NCBI GenBank assembly: GCA_037074765.1
Contig: JBAMDO010000564.1
Location: 186,001-250,000, forward strand
Reading direction: 5' to 3'
DNA length: 64,000 nt
DNA from: Mansonella perstans
Taxonomy: Eukaryota > Nematoda > Chromadorea > Rhabditida > Onchocercidae
The position numbers and the translations under genes are program-made. The notes below the pieces were generated by a model. It was not told where the DNA came from. It did not search any database and saw nothing but the letters and a program-made list of their open reading frames with translations. Shown in pieces: positions 1-14,148 of this stretch (position 1 is the first letter of the stretch; each line of letters starts with the position of its first letter).

Positions 1-212
1 AAATAAAATACTATCAGTTATTGCAATTCTACTAATCGTTGCTTTTTTAAATGCTCTACCTAATAGTATAAGAAAAAAAATTGTTTTTAATAAATTTAAT
101 TTAATAAACATTTCCATCAACTAATTCGTATCATTTCAAAGGGAAGGATGAGTTTGTTATTCTAACTGTTTACTAAATTATAGCAACTTGAATAATGCAC
201 TTGATAACTTAC
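1..212. other. intron of the integrin gene running off the left edge
   Basis: This stretch follows the donor of the last integrin exon in the window (GT at 212-211 on the minus strand). I see no further acceptor or exon in it. The remaining calf domains, the transmembrane helix and the cytoplasmic tail of the integrin must lie beyond the left edge. Confidence 0.6.
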
Positions 213-3200
213 GAAACGGCATGTACTTGTAGATCCGGAATGCATTTTTCATCTGGACCACAATTTTTATCTATCGGAAGCTGGAAATTACCATATTATA
301 AATTTGAAACTTGAGTCAGTGTTTTAATTTCTTGTGCCCTTTGCTTGACTTCAAAAATCAATCTGTGTTTTGCTTCATTTTAAAAAAAAGTTTAGCTACA
401 GTTATTTTTTGGTTTGATGAATTTGGCATCTTACTTCAACTTCAAATGACAAGGGTACGGTAGTATCCAGTGCGGGTTCCAAATGACCAGATGTTGATAC
501 ACCGGATGTACGCTCTTCATAACTATAGTTCGCTATGATGTGTATCGGACTTAATTTGTCACGTATTGTATCCTGCAAATGGACTTTATAAAAAATTTGG
601 AAATAATGATGATTTTGATGTTTTCTATAATATTTCGATTTATTACTCAATTTTAAGTTTTTTTTCAGTGAAATCTATGACGCAATATGTTTGATTCTGA
701 AATTTAAATTTTGCAAATTTTACACAAAATTTTAATCTTTTTAAATTTAAAAACAACTTACAGACACATAAAAATCATAGGCTTCACAGTATTCATGTCC
801 TTTCCGTAAATGCAGAATCTGTTCGATTATATCTGGTTGATCACGTGATGCTGCTTTTTTGTGAACTTTCGCATTCCTTTTACTATTCTGAAATGAGTAC
901 TGATAATTTTTAAAAACATCTAAAAATTGGTCAAAAATAAACATTAAGAACTTCTTTATTTAGTATATCTAACATTGATTAGGAAATTTGTGAACTTCTA
1001 ATACATTAAATATGAATGTTAACAAAAGAATCAACGAAAGTAAAAATGTGTTTAAAATTTGTCCATTCCTTTATTAAATTATTGAAATGTAAATGCTGAC
1101 ATTTTTTACAATGTAAAGTATTTTTATAATTTTAATTTAGACAACAAAAGTGACTTCCACTTCCATCAATCCACCAATATATAATCATTAAGGTCATTCT
1201 ATGATGACATTTGCTAACATAAATCAGAATTTTTCTTGTTCCATTTCATATTTATACTTTAGTGTCCTATTTGGCCATGTAATTATTAAGGCCCAGTTTC
1301 TGCTAGTAATAAGCTATCAGCGCTCACAGCTTTTTTCAATGCAGGGACAATTCAATTCAGAGCTATTTTTCAAAAAACTTACCAAATCGCGTCGTCTGAA
1401 AAATGCTCGTGGTGTAATAGTTTTCTTAGAATCAAGCTGGAAAAGGAGTTTTAAGTCAATATCCGGTGGTGATTGGCCTTTGCCTTCGTACTTCATACAA
1501 AGCTTCATATGCTCACTGAAATTTAAATTCCTTTAATGCTTTGAATTTCGAAAACATAATCAACAGTTTACAAATTTTTATTCAAAAAAGTTAAAAGAAA
1601 CATTGAGACACTCTTAAAACTTTTACTTAATTGTGAAAAAAAGGAATAAACTTTGGTTTAATACTTAGATTATCCAATATATTCAAAAGTATGCACCAGG
1701 CCATCATTCCAAATTCGGTTGAACAAGTTTTATCCTCCAAATTTATTGAGTTTTTGGCCGTAGTTAATGAACCTGTTACTGTAATCACTGGTTTCGTTTT
1801 AAATACCACTGCGTGTGCACTTTGATATGCACCAACAGCAATATCTAAATAAAATTTATATCAATCAATCGATCAATAGATAATCACCATAACTCTTGCT
1901 GGAAAATTCAACAATTACTAACCTGGATATTGATTTTTATCGATATCTTTGCCACCAGCAAGGGAGAATCCAAATGCTTTTAAATCAGCATTCACTTTTC
2001 GTGCCTCAATTTTCTGCGTCGGTTCTTTACGTACGCCTTTTTTGGCCCCGTGATACACGTAAACAGCACCTCGACGATCATCGCCATCATATGGTGCACC
2101 AACAATGAAATCTGCAAAGATATGTGAATTGTTTGAAAATAATACATTGTAAGAACTGCAACGCACACAAAATGAAAACAAACAGTGACATTATTCAAAT
2201 GACAAACATAAGAAATAAACAAGTAAATGTTTGAGGAATGAAAAATAAGCCCTAAATTAGATATTTCACATATTCCAAAATAAAAGAGAGCTTAAAGTTA
2301 GACACACTGTATGTTCCAGAAGAAATGTTTCAGCTTTTCTATTTTAAATTGGATTGAATTTGAATTTCAAAATTACCGTTGTAACCGTCCTGATTCAAGT
2401 CACCAGCAGCTGCGATGGAATGACCGAACCGTGACCACTCGTTATGCCCCAACAGTGACTCCCATTTGGGAAAATCATGCTGCATATTTCATTCCAATTA
2501 ATTTAGAAATAAAAAATAAAATTTTTGTTGAATATCATTTGTGGCTGGCATGGAAGAATAAATTCTTAAATCATAAATGACATTTATCTTCGGAAAACTT
2601 TTTTCCGTCGTAAACACTGATCAGCTGTACAACTACACGTCTATACGAAATAGCTTGTTATTTTAGAAACTCAAGATTAATTTTTTTTTAAAGAAAAAAT
2701 TATAACTAAGCTTACATCTGGTCCTTGAAAGAAAACCATAACTTTGCCAACATCGTACCGAGGCTTTTGTTCTTGAGTTTTCACATCCATCACTGTCTTG
2801 TAGTCAGTATAAAAAGGTGATCCAACAATGATATCGTCGTAACTGAAGAACAGTAAGAAATGCAATTAAATACATTTTTCACAAACTTTTTTTTTCTCAG
2901 CTTGGTTGAATTAATTATATAATCAAATGAACAGTCAATAAATCAACTGATTATGATAAATCCGATAATCCGATAAAATCCTAACCCATCGTTATTTAAA
3001 TCGGTAACTGCCACAGCAGCACCAAAGAATTGCCCTTTCTGGCCATTTTTATCAGTTAGATTCTTCAGTGATATTAGTTTGTGATTAAAAATATAAACCT
3101 GAAAATCAGTTTTGAAATTTCAATAAATTATAAGAAATAAAATCCAAAGAAATCGAAAAGCATCTAACTAGTAACTTTTCGCATGACCAAAGGATCAACG

Positions 3201-6200
3201 CATCATTTCCTGATTTTTAAAATTTCGATAGCATTTTTCAGCAATTAGCATTTCAGTAAATGAATAGCTTATGATAAAATTACTTACAGCACCAACAAGA
3301 TTGTTGCCTCGTGGTACTCCAGCAACTATATCCTCCAGGCCATCACCATCAAAATCACCTGTGGCTAGTGAATAACCTGTAATTTCAACAGAATTATATT
3401 ACTTAGTGTTTAATGACTTGAATGGCTTTCAGTTATTTGGATTGATTTGGATTTGCCTCCTAAAATGGAATTTATTTAGTTTACCCTAAGATTTGTTGAA
3501 AGTAAAAATTGGTGTTAAAATCAAAAATTAATTGTAATAAAATAATTAGTTAGATCAAATGAAAATTTAAACTTAAATTATTATTTTTAACTCACCAAGA
3601 TTGTAATTATCATGATCTGCTGGACCATCACGAGTATTTGGTCGATCTAATTGATTGCGGACATTTTGTACAAATATTGTACCTTGCCAGTAATATGCAC
3701 CAGGTGCACCAATATATAATCGCTCCCTACCATCACCAGGAACTGCTGCACTAAAACCGCACATTCCATACCCGAAACGATGATGGCCATGACGAGCAGC
3801 TGAAATTAAAATTCAGTCAATTCAGAGATAATTATTCCAAAATCTAAAATTTGAAAATTGATCATTTAAACGTACGTTCTTGTCGGCACGAAGCAAATTC
3901 GTCAATCTTTTCGAAACCATTTGTTGCATAAAAACATGTTCCAACAGGCTCGATAACTTCGAATTTCGAGAAGAAATACTTGTAATGAGGGGCACAAACC
4001 TGTGAAATCAATACGATAATCTGTTATTAGTTGATAGTTTTTTTTTTGAGAAAGATAAACCTATATTCAGTTTTGATTACTTCTGAAAGGAAATGTAAAA
4101 ATTAGATTTTAAAAGAAACTGAGAGTTGAAAAGTATATAAAATTATACTAACCAAGACAGAATCGCCTTTCTTGGATACCCTAACAGTGGCACCCAACAT
4201 TTGACCTGATTTCTCTTCAATCTGTAACAAATGAGATCCATTGAGCCGTTTCTCATTACCTGCAATGGTATATGATTTGATTAATTTAAAATCCAATTTG
4301 GAAATATAAACTTTCAAATAAGCTAGAAAGAGTTATCAACTTGCTAAGATTACACGTTCGTTAGCAGACGCACATGGAACATCTTTACCACATTTAAATC
4401 ACAAGATTTTAATACTTAATTCAAATGTCTGTTTCATTTTTGCAGTGCATTAGAAAATTTTTAGCTTTTTTCCTCTAAATTTAAAATTTCACAACTTTCC
4501 TCTAAAAAGACACTCTTCATCACTGCATCCTTTTTTAAAAGTTAATTTTAATCAATTCATTAAATTTATTGCCTTTGACGGGAAAATCAGTTGATGTATC
4601 TCTTCGTTGCATAATGAATCTCTCGTGCTTTTTCTATTAATTCAAGAACTATCAAAACATGTTCGTATTTGCCAAGTAACATATTTCAAATTATTCCCAC
4701 TGCATCTCTTCCTCGTTAAAGAATTTTTAGAATTGAAAGTTTAAAATTTTAAGTGATGAATTTTCTTCTTCAAATTATGAAATTCTTTTTAAACATCAAT
4801 TTGATCGCCATATAATAGCCATTATATTTGGTGGGATATGTTTCCGCAATCTTAAAGCCAGCTGAGAGGGGATAATGTTGTAAGGAAATTAAGTGCTCTT
4901 AAGTTATTGCGAATTTGAGTTAAATTTACAAAAACTATTTTACGATTAGGAGCGAAATATTCTTAATGGAACAATTTCAAATTCATTAATTCATTTGTTA
5001 AGTAGAAATTCCGTCAGCTGGTTAATAAATCGATTTCATCGTGCTCACATTCACTAAGACTACAATGTCCGTTGAATCGATGCGCTCAATGTCTAACGGA
5101 TCATATTGTTTTGTCTATTGTACTTCAAAGTAATAGCCTATTATTGCGTCCTTGCCAGTATCCGATGATGATTGTTGATGAAAGACAAGATAGTTTCGAG
5201 AAAGATGACAGAATGTATGAAAATGAAGCAATTAAATGTGAAAAAGATAAATGATGCAATTAAATGTGAAAAAGATAAATGAAGTAAAAATAAGGAGCAA
5301 ATTAAAAAAAGTCAAATGAGGATTTTGACGTAAATATGCCTCTTTATTCCTCACGGAGCATTTGTGTCTCAGTCTGTGACATCTTGATTTGGCAGGATGC
5401 TGGAAAGAAATGGGAAATAGATTTGACGTATCTTGTTGATAGAAGGTCAACAATTGAATTCAATAGCGCAAATGTCCCGATAAATAGCTTCTAAACAGAA
5501 AGGTGGGAAGCCATGGTAAATGAGCAGGAATATTTTGCAGTTTATGCACTGTTCCATGGGAGATTTGGCTGGGTTATCTGGAGAAGGATGTTAGGTGAAG
5601 AACAGAGTTTTTAACAGGGAAGAAGAGAATATGAGTGAAATTGAAAGATGCGAGATCAAGAGTCCAGAGTGGGCAATCGGTAAATCGGTGAATACATCGA
5701 CAGGGTTTAAATTTTCGAGAAAAAAGTTTCATTTCATTCTGGAAACATTCACTAGCTTCTCATCGCCTTCCATGTAAACTAAGTAATATTAATACATTCA
5801 GAGAACAGAAAACACTTAAACCGATTTCGCATTTTAAAAATGCGACGGTAGAACCGTAGAGGTGATTCCTGGAAAATTCTTCAGATGGCATAATTTTTAC
5901 ATAAAGAAAAGCGATTATTTCGAGTTTCTAATAATTCTATCAAATCCATACGGAAGAATGAATTTTACATGCCTATAATAACAAATGGCTGATTCTGCTA
6001 ATCCATACATCTCTACATTTTTCATCTTCATCAAAAATTCAAAAAATTCTGTTACCTTTCCGATCGAGGAAAATTTCAGAGCAGAGTGATTTTTCCACCG
6101 AACACCGAAACACGGCACCGCCGTTCTTGACACCCGGTTGTTTGGCACCACTGTTTGCTTTTGGCGAGCCAACAAGTAAACTGTAACTTTTTTGTCAGCT

Positions 6201-8073
6201 TGCGAAGTACAAATACTGAGAATTGATAAATTTGATTCATTTGAATTAAAATCCTTTAGTTCATTTTGACATTTTGAATTTTGATAAATTTTTCTCGTTG
6301 ACAGCTAAAATTTTTATTGCGTGTTTCCTAAACCAACCAGCATTAGGTTATGTATTTTAAATTTCAAAACCAATAAGATTTGAAATTAAGCTTTCAACAG
6401 CTTGGATTTTCCGACTCTCATCAGAAATCATATTAGTTTGAAGCAACAACTACTGCAAATAATAGATGAAAAATGTTAGACAAGTTTTTTGCAAGAAATT
6501 CTTAAATGTTCGGAAAGTTGTTCATTCCCTTAGATTTATTGTTTTGCAATAAATTCAAGTTTGAGTTACTCAAAATTTAGGAAATTAATCATTTGAAATA
6601 TTCTACGTCCCCTACCAATACAATCGGATGAGAGACAAAATCTGAAACAGTGACGATCTATTAATTCAGATCGTTACCCACTTCAGTTGAATTAGATCAT
6701 CTGACCATTGATCGTTTATTTGTTTGAACTTAAGTATAACATGTTGAAAGTTTTCCTTCCGCTTTTGTCCTCAGTTGTGTGATATCATTTTCGTTCCCTC
6801 CTCCTACAAAAATCTACTTTCCAACATCTTCAACCAATCCTGTAGCAACATATTTTCATCTCTCTTATATTTACCAATATCAACAAATCTGAGGTGATAG
6901 TTGACTGCTTAGCAATAAATCTTTCCGCAGGCTTCGATATGATTCAGAATCTCCATTCCAAGATAAGTATATAGAAAAATGAGAGCTGTGTAAATATTAT
7001 CTCTATTATTAGCAAGTGCACACTTATTCGTTATTGCGAAAAAATGCAAAAACCGGAAAAGCGAAACATAAATAACGAAAAAACAACTGATTGCTTTGTG
7101 AAAGAATTGATTGGTTTCTAAAAAAAATTTTTCAAATAATTTACGAATTTTTTAACAACTAATACAACTAAGTATAATCATGTGTCACAATTTTCATGTG
7201 TCACGAGGTGTACTGATTTATTAATGGGTAGTGATATTATTTTCGAAAGTAAATCAACTTTAATTTTGTAAAAATTTTTACTATCAAACATTCCAAATGA
7301 AATTTCAGTGACACACTAGTTTATGAGTGGTTTTTCCTATCTGTAGAAATAAAAATGAGATAAATTTGATTTTAAATTAATTAAATTGATGGATTCTAAC
7401 CACTCAATTAATTAGAGAATGGATTCATTAGTTTGCTGGTTTAATTACTTTCTTCTTCGACATTCATGCGATGACCTTATCATGAATTTTTAATTACTAG
7501 TAGTCTTAAATTTTGTTTAACAAAACGTGAATTCCCAATTCAATTCCTGAATTTATAATTTATAAATTTTTGAACTTTTGATTTATAATCTTAATGTGAA
7601 TTTTTAATTTTACTTTTTCTGAACGATTTTAGTTTTTCTACCTTTCCATCAGCTCCCATCTTATTTGCTTGTAATATGCTCTGATTTAATTTTGGAAACA
7701 AAGAAGAATTGTTATAGATTTTCGAACATCAAACACATACTAATTAATAGGAAGTTTTCAATAAATCCAGTTTGTATTTTTTAATTAATCATTTGCTTCT
7801 ATACATTTATCAGAAGGATAAAAGTTGAAACCAGTGTAATTGTAATGAAACACAGAGGATATTGCCGAATTTAAGCCGGAATACTTACAGTGTCATTCCT
7901 TCATGTTGATAAAAATCAATTGAATAACCAAACATAGAATTAGCGCTGCTTCGATGAATTACCGGATGCCTTACATCGATGTTGAATGAAACGATGACTG
8001 TTAATAAATTTAATAGATAAATTAGATAGAAAAGTAAACCGAAAAGTGGCATATGAAGTTTTAGATCGAACAT
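213..8073 (-). CDS. pat-2: integrin alpha subunit, PAT-2-like, 5' part (15 exons, partial)
   Basis: Cell-surface matrix receptor subunit that pairs with a beta integrin; the worm PAT-2 type acts at muscle attachments. Exons: 7889-8073, 6056-6180, 4153-4259, 3876-3999, 3596-3799, 3288-3376, 2986-3098, 2716-2842, 2377-2479, 1923-2111, 1697-1844, 1383-1515, 762-887, 435-572, 213-280. Phase is continuous, giving about 659 residues. Residues 1-29 are a signal peptide; mature FNIDVRHP follows. Residues 30-460 are the seven-blade FG-GAP propeller with no inserted I domain. Calcium loops are at 256-264 (DFDGDGLED), 311-319 (DLNNDGYDD), 385-393 (DLNQDGYND) and 448-456 (DIDKNQYPD). The thigh follows, with the C-x5-C pair CEHMKLC near 505, then the start of calf-1 (CGPDEKC). 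The YYWQG motif resembles RGD-type chains (alpha-V/5/8) rather than the laminin type (YNWKG), so I favour PAT-2 over INA-1. The family is near certain; the subtype is inferred. Confidence 0.93.
5228..5283. repeat. 28-bp tandem repeat, two copies
   Basis: Two adjacent 28-bp units start at 5228 and 5256 with the core GCAATTAAATGTGAAAAAG and differ at the last base. The repeat lies in integrin intron 2 (4260-6055), which shows nothing else of note. Integrin intron 1 (6181-7888) also appears empty. Confidence 0.85.
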
Positions 8074-8080
8074 TTTGGCT

Positions 8081-8090
8081 TTTACCTGAA
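8081..8090 (-). promoter_or_regulatory. probable spliced-leader (trans-splice) acceptor of the integrin gene
   Basis: On the minus strand a pyrimidine/A-rich stretch ends in TTTCAG with the G at 8086. That leaves a 12-nt leader before the ATG at 8073. No coding exon precedes it, so an SL1-type trans-splice site is the simplest reading. This is inferred from nematode gene structure. Confidence 0.5.
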
Positions 8091-9661
8091 ATTAACCAAT
8101 TTTTTTTTCACCAAAACCGAGAAAAAGTTGAAAAGTCTAACGAGGTTAGTATCAGCATACTATAAATTACTATAAATACAATGTTCGCTTGCGCAAATTC
8201 TCAATTTTATAATTTTGGCTCAGAATAAATCTCACAATATATCATTAGCATAAAATGAGTCAATACCAAATGAGGAATTCATTTCATCTCATTTACTATC
8301 GAATCTTCCAAATATACCCCATTCTTTGGGTTACTACATTTGCAGCAACAATATCAACACTTGCAACAATATTTCAGAGAGAAGAGAAAGTGAGACAGAG
8401 AGAATATGATTCACAATGGTACACTAAGAATGATGTTTAATTTGTTACTGAATGATACGCTGATATTTTAACTTTTTTCTTACCACAAATCAATATTTAA
8501 TGATTGCGAAATTCATTTCGATTCGAAATTTTTTTCAAAAAATGTCAAAATCATGCCAATGCTAAGTATACGAAATGGAATGGAAATTGTTGGTTGTTCG
8601 CGGTAAAGAGCTCTTGTGAGTGTGGCGATCTTAACATTGCCCATCAGTGAATTCTTCTTATCTCTAATCCAAAAATGGAAATATACTCAAATAAACTTGT
8701 TTACTTGCTATTTTTTCTGAAATATTTCTGCGATATAAGTGTTGTGTGAGAAATTTTTCTACTAAGATCTGTTAGATAAAATTTACTTCGTCAATTTTAT
8801 TTTTTGTCGTGCGAGTAAAAAATCTTAAATTTTAAATTTTAAATTTGAATTTAAATAAAATTTTATTTAAATACAGATTTAAATACAATTTTAAATCTAA
8901 ATTATTAAAGAAGTTTCTTTTTGAACCAAGTATGAAATTAGAATCATGTAAAGAAAAAGATAAAATTGACAAGCTTATATTCATTAAATAAATTCAAGAA
9001 GCCTTTTCTTATTATTTCATAAAGTCAATCTTCTGATTAACAGTTTAGTAAACATAATTGAAGGACAAATATATAGTTCTATTAAATATTGGCCTAACAG
9101 AATGCAAAGAGACTAATATCCTGATAGTATTGCGATTCAAACTGATTAATTAATAGTAAATTACTCAAGTTACTTATCACTAGTGCACTACATAAATTTC
9201 TCATTTGCATAGCAATCAAGAAAAGATAATTTTTAAAAATTAGAATAATTTATTTAAATTAAATAGCATAAAAAATCCCAAATTTATGGAAATTTAAAAA
9301 TGTGGAACATTTCAGATATCAACAATAAGACAAAAAAAAGCGAAACAGTGAGCAGGAGATGCTTTATAATAATCGTAATAGAAGATATAAGAAATATTAA
9401 GTCACTCTTTTATTCGTCACTTCCGGTTTTATTTTTTGTCTAAATCTTCCCTTCTATTTATTTAAAAAAATATTAATGTGAAAAGATGAATAGTAGTGAA
9501 GGGTGTGCGACAGAAGCACTCTTTAAAACTAACCATCTCCGCTCTAATTATCAACCTCTGTGCTATTTGCACTTTCCACATCATTTTAAAAAAAATCCCA
9601 CAAAATGTTGGTTTAAATTTAACAAATTCATCAAATATTCTGAAGCATCAAATAGCAACAT

Positions 9662-9721
9662 CAATGATCCGATAAATGTGAGAAGTAAAAGCAATGATCC
9701 GATAAATGTGAGAGGTAAAAG
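9662..9721. repeat. 30-bp tandem repeat, two copies
   Basis: Units at 9662-9691 and 9692-9721 share the core CAATGATCCGATAAATGTGA and differ at one internal base (AGAAG versus AGAGG). Because the period is a multiple of three, the repeat makes a short open frame here look protein-like. I do not regard that frame as a gene. Confidence 0.9.
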
Positions 9722-12700
9722 TGACCAGTGTGATTGATTGTAATCACAATTTCTTAAATTATTATTTGTACTTATGTAGAACTTGCCATAATTGTTAAGT
9801 GCAATTGTTGGAATTATTAACTTTTGCTGTCTCGTTTAGGGTGTTTGAATTGCTGTATTTGCTAAAATGCGAAAGGCTGAAAGATATGGGAAAATAAGGG
9901 ATATATCAAATGTCACTATAAGCTTCTTTTAGTCATTCGGAAAAGTTTCTATATTCTTAATATCTGAGATAATTTAAGGCCTCTTTTCAACACAATAGGC
10001 TTTCGAACGTCATATTATATTTACTGATATTTATGCATGCCTATAATTAATTTGGTTGTACTTCCTTGCACTTACTTATACGTTTATCTTTGCACTGCCC
10101 TCTTTGGAACAAAATCATTAATGACAAATAGCAATAAACATCGGCAATTGAAATATGCGTTTAAGTGACAGCAGCATTCACTATTAAATAGCAAAAAAAA
10201 TTAAATAAATACTTTTTTTATTTCATGACTGCAAAAAAATGAAGTTTTAATTGAAATAAAAAAATTGTAATTAATAAAAGAAAAAGGGAAGGTAAGTGGA
10301 GTGAAAGGATAAATTATAATGTGCTAAATGCTAAATGCAAAGTACAATCAAATGAAGTATAAGTATGCGTAAGCACCTCAACAAGTATAACTGATAAGAA
10401 TGGACAAGTAAGTGATGAAAGCACTTATGAATTTTTGAAATTGATGATGAAAGTCGAGGATTCGGAAAGCTTTACATGAAATTTCTAAATTTTTCTAAAT
10501 TTATTCTAGAAAAGTTGAACTTACTTTATAAAAGAAGAAATGGAAGTCTGCAAGAGAAATACGAAACCGAATTTGATATGGGATGGAATAAATTTAAAAA
10601 AAATAATTGTTGAATTTGAAAATAAAAAAGCATAACAATTATCTGATTAATCAGAAGCAAATGAGATGAAACAGAAATTGTGTAGGTGTGGTTGAAAAGT
10701 TTTCCAAATCAATATTTATCCATTGGTTTTTCTGGTTTGTAGAGAGAAACTTTGCAATGTGTGGAAGATTGCTTCTGGTTGAGGTTTGGAACAGATCAAC
10801 GATAGATTAGTAAACAAAGAAACGATAAGATACGAAGAAATCAGTTGGATCTCATATCAGAGCAACAGATTCATTGGAACCTTTGAGAAAAGTTGCTGTA
10901 AAGGAGATTATGCCTATGTCTTCTTTTCCCGAGAAATTCCTCTTCTATCTACCTATCTTCTAATGAACTATAAATGCCGCTATTCATTACAACAGTATAA
11001 GAGATTTGAAAGAAGAAGAAAATGAATTGATGAAATTGGCCATGGCAGAAGTAGTAGTATTAGCAAAACAGAAAAGTAATAGCAGACCGTCGTGGAGCAA
11101 AAAGTGACGGCTTGTAGGAGGAATGCAATGATCAGTGCCGATGATTCGGGTCGGGCGGGTTATTTAGCACTAGAACAGCTGTTCATCAAAGTCATACATT
11201 AGCTACAAATACTTTCTTTTAGCTTTTAGAAAATAATATTTTACTACGGCGAAATGGTATCAACAAGAATCCATGGGTACTCAAGTACGAAGCAAAATTG
11301 CGGATTTTAACGCTTCTGAAGCATTCGACGGAAATTTATTTTTAATTTCCAAAAATCCTAATTTATTATTTGAGTATAGCAACATGCTTTTTTAAAAGTT
11401 TTTTCTCCGAAGTTGAAAAGTTTGCAAAAATTCATTTCTGTGATTCATTTCTCTAACAATATTCTCTGCTGCAAAAAATCAAAATTTATCGCGAAATTCT
11501 TCCATTTTCATTCTATGACAACATATTTTATTTGTTATGACTACAGCTGCAATCAGGTCATTTTCCTTCCCTCTCTTTTACTCATCAAAATTCAGTTATT
11601 TAAAAAAACCGCGAGTATTTTTTTGAAATAAAGCTTGTTTACAAGCTTATAAAATTAGCAATGAAATTTCAATGGAAGAAAATTTTTCAACAGCAACATT
11701 TTTAGCACATCATTCAATTTTATTTTTTTCTAATCAATGATGCTTTCGAAAAAGTTGCTGCTAATTATTAAATTTGGAGATGGATACATCCAAAGCAATC
11801 TTAAAGAAATAAAGGAATGATGGATGATAGATGAAAGATAAGAGAGCTTGCTTTAATGGCTGAACGACATTCTAAACTTTAAATTAATTGATAATTTGCT
11901 AGCAAATGCGACGATGTCAACTGAAGAAAATGTAAGCAGAAATTATATTTCAATTTCGATCATTACAAACATCTAAATTTAGTGCAAAGGAAAGCCGTTC
12001 ATATAGCAATAAATGAAACGAGCAGAAAATAGCATAGAAAGAAATGATTGTGTTCAGAGACTATGATTCATTTCCCATGATCATGTCAATTGATCGAGAA
12101 TTTCGAAAATATTTTGTTCAAAGGGAAGAAAAATTCAATATTAATTTGTTAGCAATGAAATCTGATTTACATCGGTCTAAATAAATAAAAAACAGTTTCA
12201 GACTTTATTTTAAATACTGATTTTTTTGATTGATGATTTTAGTTGGCAATAACATTTGGTTGACAATGACATTTAGTTTACGGAGACATTTCAGACTTGA
12301 CAAGTTTTATTAAGATTAAACTTAAGGATCCAAATAATGTTGTAGAAATACATTGAAACTTCTAATTTAAAACAATTCAGCTTCCATTTATTGTAATAAT
12401 TACAATAAATTTATTATTCATGGAAATTTAAATTGACAGAAATTTATTTTAAAATTTTAATGATACAAATTTATTTTGAAGAGCTTTTTTTTTTTAAATG
12501 TTAGGTTATATGCAGTATGCACATACTAAATTCAGTTATTGATTTTGGTCAAAGATATTGAACAAAAAAAATTTATCGCCAGATGGCATATAAAATATTG
12601 AAATAAGTGGCTAAAAAAAAAAGATATAAGAAACGACAATAGATAAAGCAAGAAAGCAAGCCACGTTCTCCCGTATTTAATCCAATCAAAATTTCAAAAA

Positions 12701-14082
12701 TGTGACATTGAGCTGAGCAATGTTCAGATAATATTTCGAATATTCGCCAGAAATTTGGCAATTCCGACAAAAAAGTAGTTAATCCTAGAAAAAGATATGA
12801 CGTAATTTTCATTAGTGCTCGAATGTTTTTCAGCAGAGCGTTTGTTTTACAGAACTTTCGCTTGAATGAGCTATTGCGATAATCGAAATCTCGCCTGTTG
12901 CAGGGTTATGCTTGTCCCTTTTCACAAAGTTGTTGTTGACCTTTTCTCTCATCTATTGCTTTCAGCGTGATAACTAGATTAACATACGATACTGTTCAAA
13001 ATGAATACAGTGCAGATCATTGTCCCTCATTGGGATCGATTAAAAAGTGATGAAAAAGACCAATTAAAATTTAATTGAAATAAAATTGATTTGCTCACTA
13101 AAGTCTGCAATTAATAGAAAAAATAATAATTTGATAGGAGAGGATATAATTTTGCATTTAAATTTAATTGAAACAAAATTATTACCGATAAAAATAGTAA
13201 TGAATAAAAAGTGCAAAGTATTTCTAAAGTTATCTGATATAAAAGACATCTGACATTAGCAATTAAGTTGCTGGTACAAATGATCGGTGAAAGCGCGCAT
13301 TTTGATGAATTGTCCATTAAGCTGCCAAGAAATTTCTCTCTAACAGATTGCCTTTTCGTCCATTTTGATTTATTTGGTAGCAACGCATCCTATTACCGAC
13401 AATTCTCTTTCTATTACAATTGGAAGATACATTGACAATAAATCGATGGACAGAAAATATACTACTTCCAAAGTAGATCATTTAAAGAACCAACATACGC
13501 ATAGACGTATACATGTACCACTCTCATTTTTTCGTTTAAACAGGAGCATTAAAAAAAAAAACCGAAATTCAGACTTACTACACATACCACCTGACTAATG
13601 CTTACGATAATTCAATGATACGGATGCTTTTTCAATGATTCATATTTCCGGTTCTAAGACAGAATACTGTCACATTGATCAAAAAATATTCTTGTTGATG
13701 GCTTGATACGGTTCTATGATCAATTAGCTCTATTATTTTGAAGATGTAATTATCTCATCCATTTTAAGTTTTTGATCAGAAATGTCAGTAAAATTTCTGG
13801 AGAAAAATTACAATACAGTTAATATGCTAAAAAAACAAACATTGGTATTGGTATTCTTTAAGGATTCTATTCAATAAATCATCATTTATCATATCGCTAT
13901 CGCTACTTCCCTCAATTTAATTAATTTATTTTAATAATTGTTACATTTCGCATTCTGTCATGTCATGTAAAATGTACTATAAATCAATTAGCACACTAAT
14001 GTTACAAAGTACTTGCTGAACAGTAAAATTTTGATGAGTATTCATCGATACTATTGTTAACGCAGCATATTGTAAAGTTCAT

Positions 14083-14148
14083 AAGAACATCCAGATAAGA
14101 ACATCCAGAAGATCATAAGAACATCCAGAAGATCACAAGAACATCCAG
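14083..14148. repeat. four copies of a 12-bp motif, mostly at 20-bp period
   Basis: AAGAACATCCAG occurs at 14083, 14097, 14117 and 14137. The last two intervals are 20 bp, with the spacer AAGATCAT or AAGATCAC; the first interval is a 14-bp short form. This looks like a small, recently expanded minisatellite. Confidence 0.9.

Noticed and set aside
5915..6175. 86-residue minus-strand frame starting MLARQKQT
   Set aside because: A shadow frame. The true integrin exon (6056-6180) uses another frame giving LLVGSPKANSG.
9486..9737. 83-residue plus-strand open frame with repeated NDPINVR
   Set aside because: The repetition comes from a 30-bp DNA tandem repeat. There are no splice signals, family motifs or coding-like composition outside it.
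11085..11180. Relatively GC-rich patch considered as a Wolbachia-derived insertion
   Set aside because: No bacterial reading frame longer than about 30 codons and no recognisable bacterial protein motif.
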